From contig JAFUVF010000015.1 in assembly GCA_017483735.1 (NCBI GenBank), forward strand, positions 1 to 33,688: a stretch of 33,688 nt of DNA. The letters run 5' to 3'. Both the position numbers and the translations under genes were made by a program. The notes below the pieces were generated by a model. The model did no database searches. It was given only the letters and a program-made list of their open reading frames with translations, and was not told where the DNA came from. Below, piece after piece: positions 1-7,039 of this stretch (positions within the stretch are counted from its first letter, which is position 1; every line of letters starts with the position of its first letter). This stretch comes from Lachnospiraceae bacterium. Its GTDB lineage: Bacteria; Bacillota; Clostridia; Lachnospirales; Lachnospiraceae.

Positions 1-4
1 GAAT

Positions 5-94
5 ATGGCGGACAAAATCAGAATCGGCTTGGATTTGGTACAGATTGCACTTTCAATCTTCACGATAGTGTATATCGTACATAAGCTGAAATAA
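5..94 (+). CDS. Small membrane peptide, possibly the end of a longer gene
   Basis: A 29-residue reading frame opens four bases from the window edge and ends in TAA. Its second half, from about LVQIALS to YIVHKLK, is hydrophobic with a positively charged end, which fits a single membrane-spanning helix. The frame is open to the left edge, so the ATG could be internal to a longer protein and no ribosome-binding site can be seen. I do not recognise a family. It sits directly upstream of a Cro-like gene in the early region. Confidence 0.35.
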   Translation: MADKIRIGLDLVQIALSIFTIVYIVHKLK

Positions 95-141
95 GGGAGA
101 AGCTGACCTAACGGCTTGACGGGGAGAAAAGAGGTGGAAAA

Positions 142-348
142 GTGGATTTTAAATATTCAAAGCTCCGAGGACGTATTGTGGAGAAATACGGAGGGCAAGG
201 GGAGTTTGCCAAGGCAGCAGGGCTTTCAGAAACCGCAATGTCAATGAAATTAAAGGGCAAGAGAGGATTTTCGCAAAAAGACATAGTAAAATGGTGTACG
301 CTTCTGGACGTCGATATGAAGGACGTAGGAGATTATTTTTATACCTAA
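142..348 (+). CDS. Cro/XRE-like helix-turn-helix protein (DUF739-like)
   Basis: A 68-residue DNA-binding protein. The core runs KLRGRIVEKYGGQGEFAKAAGLSETAMS and then MKLKGKRGFSQKDIVKWCTLLDV, the five-helix XRE/Cro arrangement with the recognition helix around residues 28-38. The start is GTG, supported by an AGAGGTGG Shine-Dalgarno-like stretch just upstream. Proteins of this size and shape in clostridial phages are usually Cro-type switch proteins or accessory repressors (family knowledge). It is followed by two palindromes, one of which is a likely terminator, and both are candidate operators. Which promoters it controls cannot be read here. Confidence 0.8.
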   Translation: MDFKYSKLRGRIVEKYGGQGEFAKAAGLSETAMSMKLKGKRGFSQKDIVKWCTLLDVDMKDVGDYFYT

Positions 349-370
349 AAAGTTAAACTAGGTCAAACTC

Positions 371-393
371 AGTGATATGCTACACATATCACT
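371..393. repeat. 9-bp inverted repeat (operator or RNA hairpin)
   Basis: AGTGATATG (371-379) and CATATCACT (385-393) form a perfect 9-bp inverted repeat around a CTACA spacer. No T-run follows, so it is not a convincing terminator. Its position directly after a Cro-like gene makes an operator plausible (inference). Confidence 0.5.
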
Positions 394-395
394 AA

Positions 396-421
396 AAAAG
401 AGTACTTGACAGTACTCTTTT
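396..421 (+). terminator. Likely intrinsic (bidirectional) terminator after the HTH gene
   Basis: AAAAGAGTACT (396-406), loop TGAC and AGTACTCTTTT (411-421) make an 11-bp perfect stem with A-tract and T-tract flanks, so it could terminate from either side. The inner part AGTACT-TGAC-AGTACT could also serve as an operator. It separates the HTH gene from the next operon. Confidence 0.6.
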
Positions 422-469
422 GAAACAATCCTAGCCAACAGAAAGGAACAGAGAAAGGAGGCGGAATGT

Positions 470-679
470 ATGGAATACCCAAAGGCAGTAATGCGGATGA
501 GCGAACTTAAGAAAATGGGAATGCCGGAAAAGTGGCTTTTACGCATCTATAGGATGCGCAATCAAAAGATCGCCTGGAAGGCAAGCGAAGCAGCAAACAG
601 CCCGATCCTCTTCGATACGGAGAAGCTTGAAAAGTATAGGCAGGCTTCCTGTGCCGGAGGACGTGGCGAAGATGTATAA
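470..679 (+). CDS. Small excisionase-like DNA-binding protein
   Basis: A 69-residue protein with a good AAAGGAGG ribosome-binding site. The segment MSELKKMGMPEKWLLRIYRMRNQKIAWKAS followed by SPILFDTEKLEKYRQ looks like the winged-helix, MerR/excisionase-like small proteins of Firmicutes phages: a helix that picks a partner, a basic recognition part, and a short strand with a Phe-Asp-Thr turn. Role is unproven; it could be an excisionase or a small regulator. Its stop codon directly abuts the first copy of the 16-bp palindrome. Confidence 0.55.
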   Translation: MEYPKAVMRMSELKKMGMPEKWLLRIYRMRNQKIAWKASEAANSPILFDTEKLEKYRQASCAGGRGEDV

Positions 680-695
680 GTTGCACCGGTGCAAC
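680..695. repeat. 16-bp perfect palindrome, copy 1
   Basis: GTTGCACCGGTGCAAC lies between the TAA of the upstream gene and the AGAAAGGA ribosome-binding region of the next. Copy 4 (27818-27833) shares the TAA before it and the AGAAAGGA after it, a 27-nt identity. Two further copies lie inside coding regions at 6324 and 14993. Confidence 0.9.
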
Positions 696-710
696 AGAAA
701 GGAGCACGGA

Positions 711-881
711 ATGAGCAGGATTGAGAAAGTTATCGCAGTATCAGGATTTTTACTTTTTTGCATAGGGGCAAGCTGTATTGACAGCCCAAATATGCTCCCG
801 CCGGTTCTGATAACCATATCGGGGCTTGCAATAATGGCATACGCCGGAAAGGAGTACATAGAGCATGAAAAAGAGGAATAG
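711..881 (+). CDS. Small two-helix membrane protein
   Basis: A 56-residue protein. I chose the ATG at 711 because it follows the AGAAAGGA ribosome-binding site and because the upstream in-frame extension runs backwards through the palindrome. It has two hydrophobic helices, VIAVSGFLLFCIGASCI and PPVLITISGLAIMAYAG, and a charged C-terminus EYIEHEKEE. It overlaps the following exported-protein gene by 17 nt, suggesting co-translation. Family not recognised; small phage membrane proteins of this kind can be superinfection-exclusion factors, but nothing in the sequence proves that. Confidence 0.55.
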   Translation: MSRIEKVIAVSGFLLFCIGASCIDSPNMLPPVLITISGLAIMAYAGKEYIEHEKEE

Positions 882-1257
882 TCTGCTCATCACAGCGCTT
901 CTCATATCATTACTACTCTGCACCACCGCACAGGCAAAGACTACGGGGCCGGAGCTTCAGCTTGTCCGATGTACCTGCTACATAGCCACGGGAAACGTGA
1001 CCGCCTCGGGTGTATATCCCTATGAGGGAATAGTAGCCAGCACGGGGGAGCACCTTGCAAATGGAGATATCGTAGCGCTCTACACAAGGGATATGGACTT
1101 TATCGGATACTTCGAGTGCCGGGATACGGGGGGCGACGAGAGGATACAGGACGGAACAAGGATAGATATATACAGGGATTCCATAGAACAAGCCTACGAG
1201 TGGGTAGGAGAATATGGAGATTTCGTATATGTGGAATGGGTGGAGGCTAAAGGATGA
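865..1257 (+). CDS. Exported 3D-domain (RlpA/DPBB-like) protein
   Basis: A 130-residue protein with a typical signal peptide: MKKR, hydrophobic residues 6-19, and an AQA cleavage site at about residue 24. The mature part carries the 3D signature of double-psi beta-barrel proteins: a CTCY..TGNVTASG start, YPYEGIVAST, a DTGG turn at 87-90 and RIDIY at 99-103 with Asp101. Proteins with this domain bind or cleave peptidoglycan (family knowledge), so it probably acts outside the membrane on the cell wall. Its place in the early operon, away from the lysis cassette, suggests a host-surface or entry-related accessory function. Its stop overlaps the next start (ATGA). Confidence 0.75.
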   Translation: MKKRNSLLITALLISLLLCTTAQAKTTGPELQLVRCTCYIATGNVTASGVYPYEGIVASTGEHLANGDIVALYTRDMDFIGYFECRDTGGDERIQDGTRIDIYRDSIEQAYEWVGEYGDFVYVEWVEAKG

Positions 1258-1562
1258 GCACAATAAAGGGCATATACAGAGACAAAGGTACGGGTACGCC
1301 TTGGATAATGGTGGACTATAACGGGAAATGGCTCACGGACGGGAGACACACCATCCACGAGAAAAGCTATCACTATTCCACCTGGGAATGGGAGAGCTTC
1401 GTAAAGAAAAAGTTCTACCCCATAAGACAGATGGAGGATTACGAGGTAGAGAAGATGATAGAAGATTCCTTTTATTTCCTAAAAGACCATATGAATGGGC
1501 GCTCTCTGTCCTCCCGGATGATAAGGGAGGCAAACAAAACAGGAGCCCTGCAAAGCTCCTGA
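1254..1562 (+). CDS. Hypothetical phage protein
   Basis: A 102-residue soluble protein translationally coupled to the previous gene through an ATGA overlap. It is rich in Trp and Tyr in the first half (GTPWIMVDYNGKW, HYSTWEWESF) and ends in a basic, polar stretch. No domain recognised. It is the last gene before the inverted-repeat region upstream of the Rep gene. Confidence 0.5.
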   Translation: MSTIKGIYRDKGTGTPWIMVDYNGKWLTDGRHTIHEKSYHYSTWEWESFVKKKFYPIRQMEDYEVEKMIEDSFYFLKDHMNGRSLSSRMIREANKTGALQSS

Positions 1563-1569
1563 ATTGAAA

Positions 1570-1615
1570 AGTAAATATGCTGTCTAAACCGTAAATAAAT
1601 GATAGCATATTTACT
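1570..1615. repeat. 12-bp inverted repeat upstream of rep, candidate replication origin
   Basis: AGTAAATATGCT (1570-1581) and AGCATATTTACT (1604-1615) form a perfect 12-bp inverted repeat with a 22-nt AT-rich spacer that contains a degenerate third GTAAATA. It lies 85 nt upstream of a gene for an HUH-type replication initiator. HUH initiators generally nick at or beside hairpins near their own gene (established), so this is the best origin candidate. The same 12-mer recurs at 10207. Confidence 0.5.
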
Positions 1616-1699
1616 CCGAAAAATCAAGCATTTTCAACGAATTTCGGGCATTTTTTTTAGCTCGATTAAGAATATTAAACATAGACGGAGTAAAGATAT

Positions 1700-2584
1700 A
1701 TGAGCTATGTCATATCGGAATATGAAAACCCAAGAACCGGAGTGAAAGAGGTACACAAGTACTACAACGCCAATTATGGAGCTCCGGGACAGAGGAGGGA
1801 GGCAAGAAGTAAGCCCACCTACAATGCACAGAAAAGACAAAATGCCTGGAATAAGCAGGAGAAGGTAAGAAGGTATATCCAATCCAACTTCGACCCTTAT
1901 GATTACCACTACACTATGACCTTTAAAAAGGAGCTCCGCCCCGAGAGTGATGAGGAGCTTAAGAGGATTAAGAAGAGCTTCCTTGAAGCCATGAGGGAGG
2001 CATACAGAAAAGAGGGCTGGGAGTTTAAATGGCTCATGGTAATAGAACAGGGCAAAAGAGGAGCCGTACATTGGCACATGGTAGTCAATAACTGCCATAA
2101 CGACCACACGGACACGGCAAAGCTCATTGCTATGTACTGGAAGAGAGGGCGCCCCTATGGAGTACCGCTGGATGAGGACACGGACAGCTATGGTAATCTT
2201 GCGAAGTATCTTCTTAAGGACCAGGAAAAGGAGATAAACGACTACCGACTAAGGGATGTTCGGTATTATCGAAGTAAAAACCTCATAGTACCGGAGGAAA
2301 AGAAAAGAGTCGTAAAGGAAGCCTCATCATGGCGGAGGATCCCGAGAGCACCCGAAGGATACTACGTGGCGCAGGTACTCAACGGAAGAAATCGTTTTAC
2401 AGGTCTCCCATACCAGAGATACATATTGAAGCCTGCTCCCAAGCCCAAAGGCTTCGAGACGGAAATAATAGACCCCGCTACATGGTGGAACTTAGAGCCG
2501 GATGATGAGATGTATACAGACGAGAAAAGAAAGGAGGAAACGGATGCAGGCGGATCTATACGTCGAAACCAATATGAACTTTAA
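1700..2584 (+). CDS. rep: HUH-family replication initiator (rolling-circle Rep)
   Basis: A 294-residue protein with the three HUH endonuclease motifs in order: motif 1 YTMTFKK (71-77), motif 2 HWHMVV with the metal-binding His124-Trp-His126, and motif 3 NLAKYLLK, in which Tyr170 and Lys173 fit the YxxK nucleophile pattern. Such enzymes nick one strand at the origin and stay covalently attached to the 5' end (established for the superfamily). Here it would start DNA replication of the phage or element, as P2 gpA does. The organisation resembles Rep proteins of small single-stranded phages and plasmids more than P2 gpA, being much shorter. A 12-bp inverted repeat lies just upstream. The 3' end overlaps the RNase H gene by 41 nt. 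Start ATG 1700 has only a weak CGGAGT site. Confidence 0.8.
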   Translation: MSYVISEYENPRTGVKEVHKYYNANYGAPGQRREARSKPTYNAQKRQNAWNKQEKVRRYIQSNFDPYDYHYTMTFKKELRPESDEELKRIKKSFLEAMREAYRKEGWEFKWLMVIEQGKRGAVHWHMVVNNCHNDHTDTAKLIAMYWKRGRPYGVPLDEDTDSYGNLAKYLLKDQEKEINDYRLRDVRYYRSKNLIVPEEKKRVVKEASSWRRIPRAPEGYYVAQVLNGRNRFTGLPYQRYILKPAPKPKGFETEIIDPATWWNLEPDDEMYTDEKRKEETDAGGSIRRNQYEL

Positions 2585-2957
2585 CAGTCATTCCGGAATG
2601 GTGGGCTACATACTGGTGCTTACCAAGGACAACGGACAGACGGAAGAATTGAGACGAAAGAAAAGCTACGAGGATACCACTACCACAAGAGCAATGATTC
2701 AAGCCATCAATATGGCATTAGGACACCTAAGACCCTGCAAAGTAAGGCTGTGGATTGATAACAGCACCATTATAAACGCCATGACAAAGGGCTGGATCGA
2801 GGAATGGGAGCAAAATGGATGGAAGAATAAGAGGGGTAAACCCGTAGGGGAAGAGTGGGCGTCGCTCGTAGTCAATATGCGCCTTTTCGATATTGAGGTA
2901 TACGCAAAGATGCATAATCCCTACAAAGTTCAAATACAGAGTGCGCTCAAAGCGTAG
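2544..2957 (+). CDS. RNase H-like protein, divergent active site
   Basis: A 137-residue protein starting at the ATG behind a perfect AAAGGAGG (2529-2536). The fold order matches RNase HI: LYVETNMNFNSHSGMVGYILVL (strands 1-2), TTTTRAMIQAINMALGHL (helix A), CKVRLWIDNSTIINAM (strand 4 and helix B) and a C-terminal EVYAKMHNPYKVQIQSAL. The central WIDN Asp is kept. The usual first Asp is Glu in VET, the helix-A Glu is not evident and the last Asp is missing. It may be a non-catalytic or unusual RNase H. Coupled to rep, it could handle RNA-DNA hybrids during replication, or merely bind them. Confidence 0.65.
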   Translation: MQADLYVETNMNFNSHSGMVGYILVLTKDNGQTEELRRKKSYEDTTTTRAMIQAINMALGHLRPCKVRLWIDNSTIINAMTKGWIEEWEQNGWKNKRGKPVGEEWASLVVNMRLFDIEVYAKMHNPYKVQIQSALKA

Positions 2958-2991
2958 TCAAAATCACAAAAACGCAGAAAGGAGATTTATC

Positions 2992-3495
2992 ATGTTCGAG
3001 AAATTCGGAGAGTTCGACAGCTATGAGGAGCTGAACACGGCAGCAGCCGCACAAAAAGAAGAGGGAGACTTTCAGGCAATATATGACATTGCCGAGGAAA
3101 ACGGCCTTGACCGTAATGATGCCGAGGATTTCATAAACGGGGATGTGCCGCAGTTCTGCAACCCTCTTATGGCGGCATACGGAAAGCTTGCCATTGAGGA
3201 AAAGGATTTAAAGGCTCCCCAGAACATCATGCAGGACTGGATCAACTACATCCGGGTAGTCTGTGATGAGGAGATAACAGCGGGCAAGGAGGATTTCTGC
3301 CTTGCAGTAAGGAGCAAGAGTAAGAGCCTGAAAGGCTGCCTTGCAGTACTCCTTAAATGGAGCTTCGATAAGCAATGGACTGTAGATAAGGACATCATAA
3401 AGGCAGCAGACATAGATGCAAGCAAGGTAACTCTGGGAATCCCCGATATGACTACGGCCAAAAGGCTTATAAGAGAATATTACGGAGGGAAATAA
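2992..3495 (+). CDS. PcfK / AcrIIA9-family-like protein
   Basis: A 167-residue acidic protein; start chosen behind AAAGGAGA. It begins MFEKFGEFDSYEELN, then an alpha-helical AAAQKEEGDFQAIYDIAEENGLDRNDAEDFINGD, and ends VTLGIPDMTTAKRLIREYYGGK. From memory this pattern belongs to the PcfK-like proteins of clostridial mobile elements, some members of which were shown to inhibit Cas9 (AcrIIA9). The immediate downstream gene is PcfJ-like, the same pairing as pcfK-pcfJ on conjugative plasmids such as pCF10. The sequence alone cannot decide between an anti-CRISPR and a DNA-processing role. Its stop overlaps the next start (TAATG). Confidence 0.5.
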   Translation: MFEKFGEFDSYEELNTAAAAQKEEGDFQAIYDIAEENGLDRNDAEDFINGDVPQFCNPLMAAYGKLAIEEKDLKAPQNIMQDWINYIRVVCDEEITAGKEDFCLAVRSKSKSLKGCLAVLLKWSFDKQWTVDKDIIKAADIDASKVTLGIPDMTTAKRLIREYYGGK

Positions 3496-5510
3496 TGGAT
3501 AGACGGAAAATAAAGAAAATTCCTCTTTCTCCCGTCCCCGAAACGCCGGAAGGATATTTCTTCAATGTGACCTCCCGTGTAGTCAATATGGGCTCTCGCA
3601 TACTTTTGATGGATGTCCATTACGACGACGGCGGATATATGAGGATAGCCTTCGACAAGAAAAATAAGGACTGGGGGGATTATTCGTCGGATAACCCGAA
3701 ATGGCGCAAAAGGTACACCGAGGAATATTATTACGCCTACAGAGCCAAAAGATATACGTGGGAGCAGAGGCGGCTGACCGGTGCTACATTCATAAGCGAA
3801 GCGGATAAAAAGAGAATATCCCGATACTTCAATGGCAGGCTTGAATGGGATGATGAGATTTTTAATTTCCAACAGGAGATAAGGGGTTCAGAAGCCAGGG
3901 AAAGGGCCAAAAAGAAGACGCTGCTCACAGAGGAAAGACACAGACTCCTTCCCGCCCTCCCCGAAAACTTCATAAAGTGGGCCAAAGCCAAGATGGGTAT
4001 GGAGTACATCTACTATAAGAGGGACAGAAAGTATATGGAATGCACCTGCTCCGCCTGCGGAAATACCTACACCATAAACACTAAAGGGGTATACAGGAAG
4101 ATAGACAGGGAATTACCGTATAAAGAGCGGTTCGTAAGAGGGGATAAGGTCAAATGTGTAAAATGCGGAACCTTATGCACTGCAAAGCCCGAAAGTACCT
4201 GTAAATACGGCTATACACTTACACAGTATTTCAATATCGGGCAGAAATACGGCGAAAAAGGCTTCGTATTTAGACAGATTGAGCTAAGCAAAAACTTCTA
4301 TACGGACCGAAAGAACGATTTCTGTCTTAGCGAAAGGACAAGGCTCTACTCCGACGGATACTGGGAATACAGACACATCGGATTTTTCGAGGAATATTGG
4401 AACCAAAAACCGCCGACAATGTATTACAACGTATGGATGCCGAGGGATTGCCCGACATATCCCGAGACCTTTGAAAATATAAAGGGGACAGAGTGGCAGT
4501 ATTCACAGCTTGAAAAGGTAGACGAAATGTTAGGAGAGCTGAACGGGTTAGAGCGAACAAAAATGACCCTGTGGGATTATCTGGATGTATACCGGGAGGA
4601 TAAATGGCTTGAAGCTATGATAAAGCTCAATCTTGGCTGGATAGTGTACGACAGATGTGCATATTACAGCACATGCAGATCATACGAAATAGCCGCCAAG
4701 ACCCCCTATGAGTATTTAAGGGTGTATAAGCACCGCATCAAAGATTTGCAGGCTGTAAGCGAGTTTGGATTCCCAAAGCTGAAGAGCGGAAATAAATTGC
4801 TTAAGACATTCAGGGCAGAATGTGAACTAAAAGCAGATTTCACGCTCGAACAATGCAGATACATAGCCACTGCCACTATAGACGTAACCCAATTAAGGAC
4901 ACTCCTTACATATACAAGTCTGGAAAAGGCAGCAAACTACGTAAGAAAGCAGCTGTGCCACTACGGCACCACAGCCAACGCAATGAGCCACTATGTAGAT
5001 TATCTAAGCCTTAGAGACCAGATGGGGTATGATATGACAGATTCAATCATACTTTTCCCACGCAATCTCGAAACGGCGCATGATAACCTCATAGAACAGT
5101 CCCAAAAAGCAGAGACGGACAAGCGGAAACGGGAAAAGGAAAAGACCTTTAAAAGAATCCGTGACAGGTTCAAAAAAGCGCTCAAAGCCTACGAGTACGA
5201 AAACGAGGGGCTGATTATACGTCCGGCCAAGAGCGCAAGCGAAATCATAGATGAGGGAAGAAAGCTCCACCACTGTGTAGGCGGCGATAACTATCTTTCA
5301 CGTCACAGCAAGGGGACAAGCACAATCCTGCTTTTGCGGAGCACGGAGCACATAAGAACACCGTATGTGACCGTAGAGATAACGCCCGACAGAAAGATAG
5401 CCCAGTGGTACGGAGCTTATGACAAGAAACCTGATAAGGAACATCTCGACAAATGGCTTAAAGACTACGTGGGACAGCTAAAACCCAAAGCCGTAAAGGA
5501 AGCAGTATAG
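3495..5510 (+). CDS. PcfJ-like protein
   Basis: A 671-residue protein. The C-terminal domain contains GRKLHHCVGG..Y from about residue 588 followed by TSTILLLRS and TPYVTVEI, the hallmark of the PcfJ family. A zinc-ribbon-like part lies nearer the N-terminus (CTCSACG and CVKCGTLC, roughly residues 183-235). A strongly basic helix KRKREKEKTFKRIRDRFKKALK precedes the PcfJ motif. PcfJ proteins occur on conjugative plasmids and in phages of Firmicutes; their biochemical role is not established. Here it follows the PcfK/AcrIIA9-like gene and precedes the ParB/KfrA-like gene in one operon. Confidence 0.75.
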   Translation: MDRRKIKKIPLSPVPETPEGYFFNVTSRVVNMGSRILLMDVHYDDGGYMRIAFDKKNKDWGDYSSDNPKWRKRYTEEYYYAYRAKRYTWEQRRLTGATFISEADKKRISRYFNGRLEWDDEIFNFQQEIRGSEARERAKKKTLLTEERHRLLPALPENFIKWAKAKMGMEYIYYKRDRKYMECTCSACGNTYTINTKGVYRKIDRELPYKERFVRGDKVKCVKCGTLCTAKPESTCKYGYTLTQYFNIGQKYGEKGFVFRQIELSKNFYTDRKNDFCLSERTRLYSDGYWEYRHIGFFEEYWNQKPPTMYYNVWMPRDCPTYPETFENIKGTEWQYSQLEKVDEMLGELNGLERTKMTLWDYLDVYREDKWLEAMIKLNLGWIVYDRCAYYSTCRSYEIAAKTPYEYLRVYKHRIKDLQAVSEFGFPKLKSGNKLLKTFRAECELKADFTLEQCRYIATATIDVTQLRTLLTYTSLEKAANYVRKQLCHYGTTANAMSHYVDYLSLRDQMGYDMTDSIILFPRNLETAHDNLIEQSQKAETDKRKREKEKTFKRIRDRFKKALKAYEYENEGLIIRPAKSASEIIDEGRKLHHCVGGDNYLSRHSKGTSTILLLRSTEHIRTPYVTVEITPDRKIAQWYGAYDKKPDKEHLDKWLKDYVGQLKPKAVKEAV

Positions 5511-5519
5511 GAGGTATAT

Positions 5520-6707
5520 ATGAATCAATTAACACAGTATGCAGATTATGAACAGTACAAAGCAGCTCTGGATTCAGAGCTGCAGAAAACCGCAGAGGGA
5601 TTTGTCCGGATAGGATACCTTCTAAAGGTTGCAAGGGATACGGATATCCTTAAGGAGTCGGGATATAAGACCGTCACGGAGTTTGCACAGGCGGAATATA
5701 ACATCGACAAGACGCAGGTTTCAAGGTTTATCCATATCAATGACAAATTTGCCGAGGGAGGATATTCAGACCATCTTCTCCCGGAGTATCAGGGCTATGG
5801 ATATGCAAAGCTGACCTTGATGCTTGCGCTCCCGGATGAAATGAACGAGGAGTTGTCCCAGGACTTCTCAAAATCCGAGATACAGACCTTAAAGCAGGAG
5901 TATGAGAAAGAGCAGGAGATATCGGAAATTGAGGTAATGCTCGAGGAAAAGACCCCGGACATGAGCAGTATGAGCGCACTCGAAAAGCTGGTATACCAGT
6001 TGTTCAAGGAAAATGCAGACCTCTTTAAGGAGGTATGGATAGAGCTTGCCGAGGCAGATGAGAACGCAGAGGGTATAATATGCCCGACAGATAAGAAAAT
6101 CTATGTGGTGCGCATCCCCGGAGAGGGAAGATATAACCTGACCTTTAATGAAAACGGAGAGCACTCATATCTCAATCAGAGAGACTTATCCAGAAACTCC
6201 TTTAACTGGGATGATTTTTGGAAGGCATTTGAGATGCTGCAGAACACCGGCGCAGGCTTAGACTATATGGGAGCATATGAAAATATTTACGGCATAACTT
6301 ACCCGGAGGCATTCAAGGACGAAGTTGCACCGGTGCAACCAAGGAAAGAGACAAAGGTGCAGCCCTCAAAACCTGCAAAGGAAGCTCCCAAAGAAGCTCC
6401 CAAAGAGGCAAAGCCCGAAGAATCCAAGGAATCCGAAGAACTTGAAGAAGCCGAGGAACCGGACAAGGCAGCAGTCGTAACCACTGCGGAGCTTATATCG
6501 GAGGAGGCTGTACAAGGAGAAACCAAAGAAGGAAAGACGATACGGGAGAGAATACTCGATACGCTTATAGATATAGAGGCGGTATTCAACGCATCCGACG
6601 AAGCAATCTCTCCGGAGGAGGTAGATAAAGCAGCCACAAAGATAGCAGATGTTTTGAAAGACATAGGCAGATATAGAGAAATTCACAATATGGAGGTATC
6701 AGAATGA
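5520..6707 (+). CDS. ParB/KfrA-like HTH protein with long charged linker
   Basis: A 395-residue protein behind AGGAGG. Residues 1-110 are helical and include GYKTVTEFAQAEYNIDKTQVSRFIHINDKF, an HTH of the type seen in ParB/KfrA-like phage proteins, so DNA binding is likely. A middle domain (about 150-270) contains KKIYVVRIPGEGRYNLTFNENG. A linker (about 270-330) is built of Pro/Glu/Lys repeats (KEAPKEAPKEAK, EESKESEELEEAEEPDKAAV). A last helical part contains IRERILDTLIDIEAVF. The linker begins EVAPVQP, encoded by the second copy of the 16-bp palindrome. The 14-nt string for DKAAV also occurs in the DGR target at 8092. Function not established. Confidence 0.6.
   Translation: MNQLTQYADYEQYKAALDSELQKTAEGFVRIGYLLKVARDTDILKESGYKTVTEFAQAEYNIDKTQVSRFIHINDKFAEGGYSDHLLPEYQGYGYAKLTLMLALPDEMNEELSQDFSKSEIQTLKQEYEKEQEISEIEVMLEEKTPDMSSMSALEKLVYQLFKENADLFKEVWIELAEADENAEGIICPTDKKIYVVRIPGEGRYNLTFNENGEHSYLNQRDLSRNSFNWDDFWKAFEMLQNTGAGLDYMGAYENIYGITYPEAFKDEVAPVQPRKETKVQPSKPAKEAPKEAPKEAKPEESKESEELEEAEEPDKAAVVTTAELISEEAVQGETKEGKTIRERILDTLIDIEAVFNASDEAISPEEVDKAATKIADVLKDIGRYREIHNMEVSE
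6324..6339. repeat. 16-bp perfect palindrome, copy 2 (in coding sequence)
   Basis: GTTGCACCGGTGCAAC inside the linker-coding part of the ParB/KfrA-like gene, read as V-A-P-V-Q. It shares the flanks GAA before and C after with copy 3 at 14993. Confidence 0.9.
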
Positions 6708-7039
6708 AGGGAGTAATCACGATCCAGTTTGAGAGCATGGAAGAGCTTAAGGAGATATTAAGCCTTTCCAAAAAGACGGGCTGCACGGTAGCAGAGGGCA
6801 AAACAGCCTTGAATGCTCCGGAAATCACAAAAGAGGAGCAGATTATCACGGACAAGACCATCAAAAAGGCAAAACCCGTGGAAAAAAAGATAGACACAGG
6901 AAAAATCGGAGCCCTTTATAAGGCAGGATGGAACACTGCAGACATAGCAGGAGAAATGAGGCTTAGCTTGGAAACCGTAAGAGCCTGCTTAAGAGCACAG
7001 GGCTTTAAGCTAAAGCCGGGAAAGAGGGGGACAGAATGA
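6704..7039 (+). CDS. Small HTH-domain protein
   Basis: A 111-residue basic protein coupled by ATGA overlaps to both neighbours. The N-terminal part (MKGVITIQFESMEELKEILSL) looks like a beta strand plus helix. The C-terminal part GKIGALYKAGWNTADIAGEMRLSLETVRACLRAQG is a clear helix-turn-helix of the resolvase/sigma-4 type. It probably binds DNA. No specific family is recognised. Confidence 0.6.
   Translation: MKGVITIQFESMEELKEILSLSKKTGCTVAEGKTALNAPEITKEEQIITDKTIKKAKPVEKKIDTGKIGALYKAGWNTADIAGEMRLSLETVRACLRAQGFKLKPGKRGTE

Noticed and set aside
412..434. TTGACA inside the 396-421 inverted repeat as a promoter for the gene at 470
   Set aside because: At 17 nt spacing the -10 hexamer would be TCCTAG, a poor match, and the -35 would lie in the terminator loop.
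680..695. Palindrome as a CcpA/cre carbon-catabolite site
   Set aside because: The core is CACCGGTG rather than the cre pattern, and two copies lie deep in coding regions far from promoters.
1328..1567. A 79-codon frame overlapping the hypothetical gene at 1254
   Set aside because: It lies wholly inside the coupled gene in another frame and has no ribosome-binding site.
1640..1660. T8 run before rep as an intrinsic terminator
   Set aside because: Only a 4-bp CGAA/TTCG stem precedes it, too weak to call.
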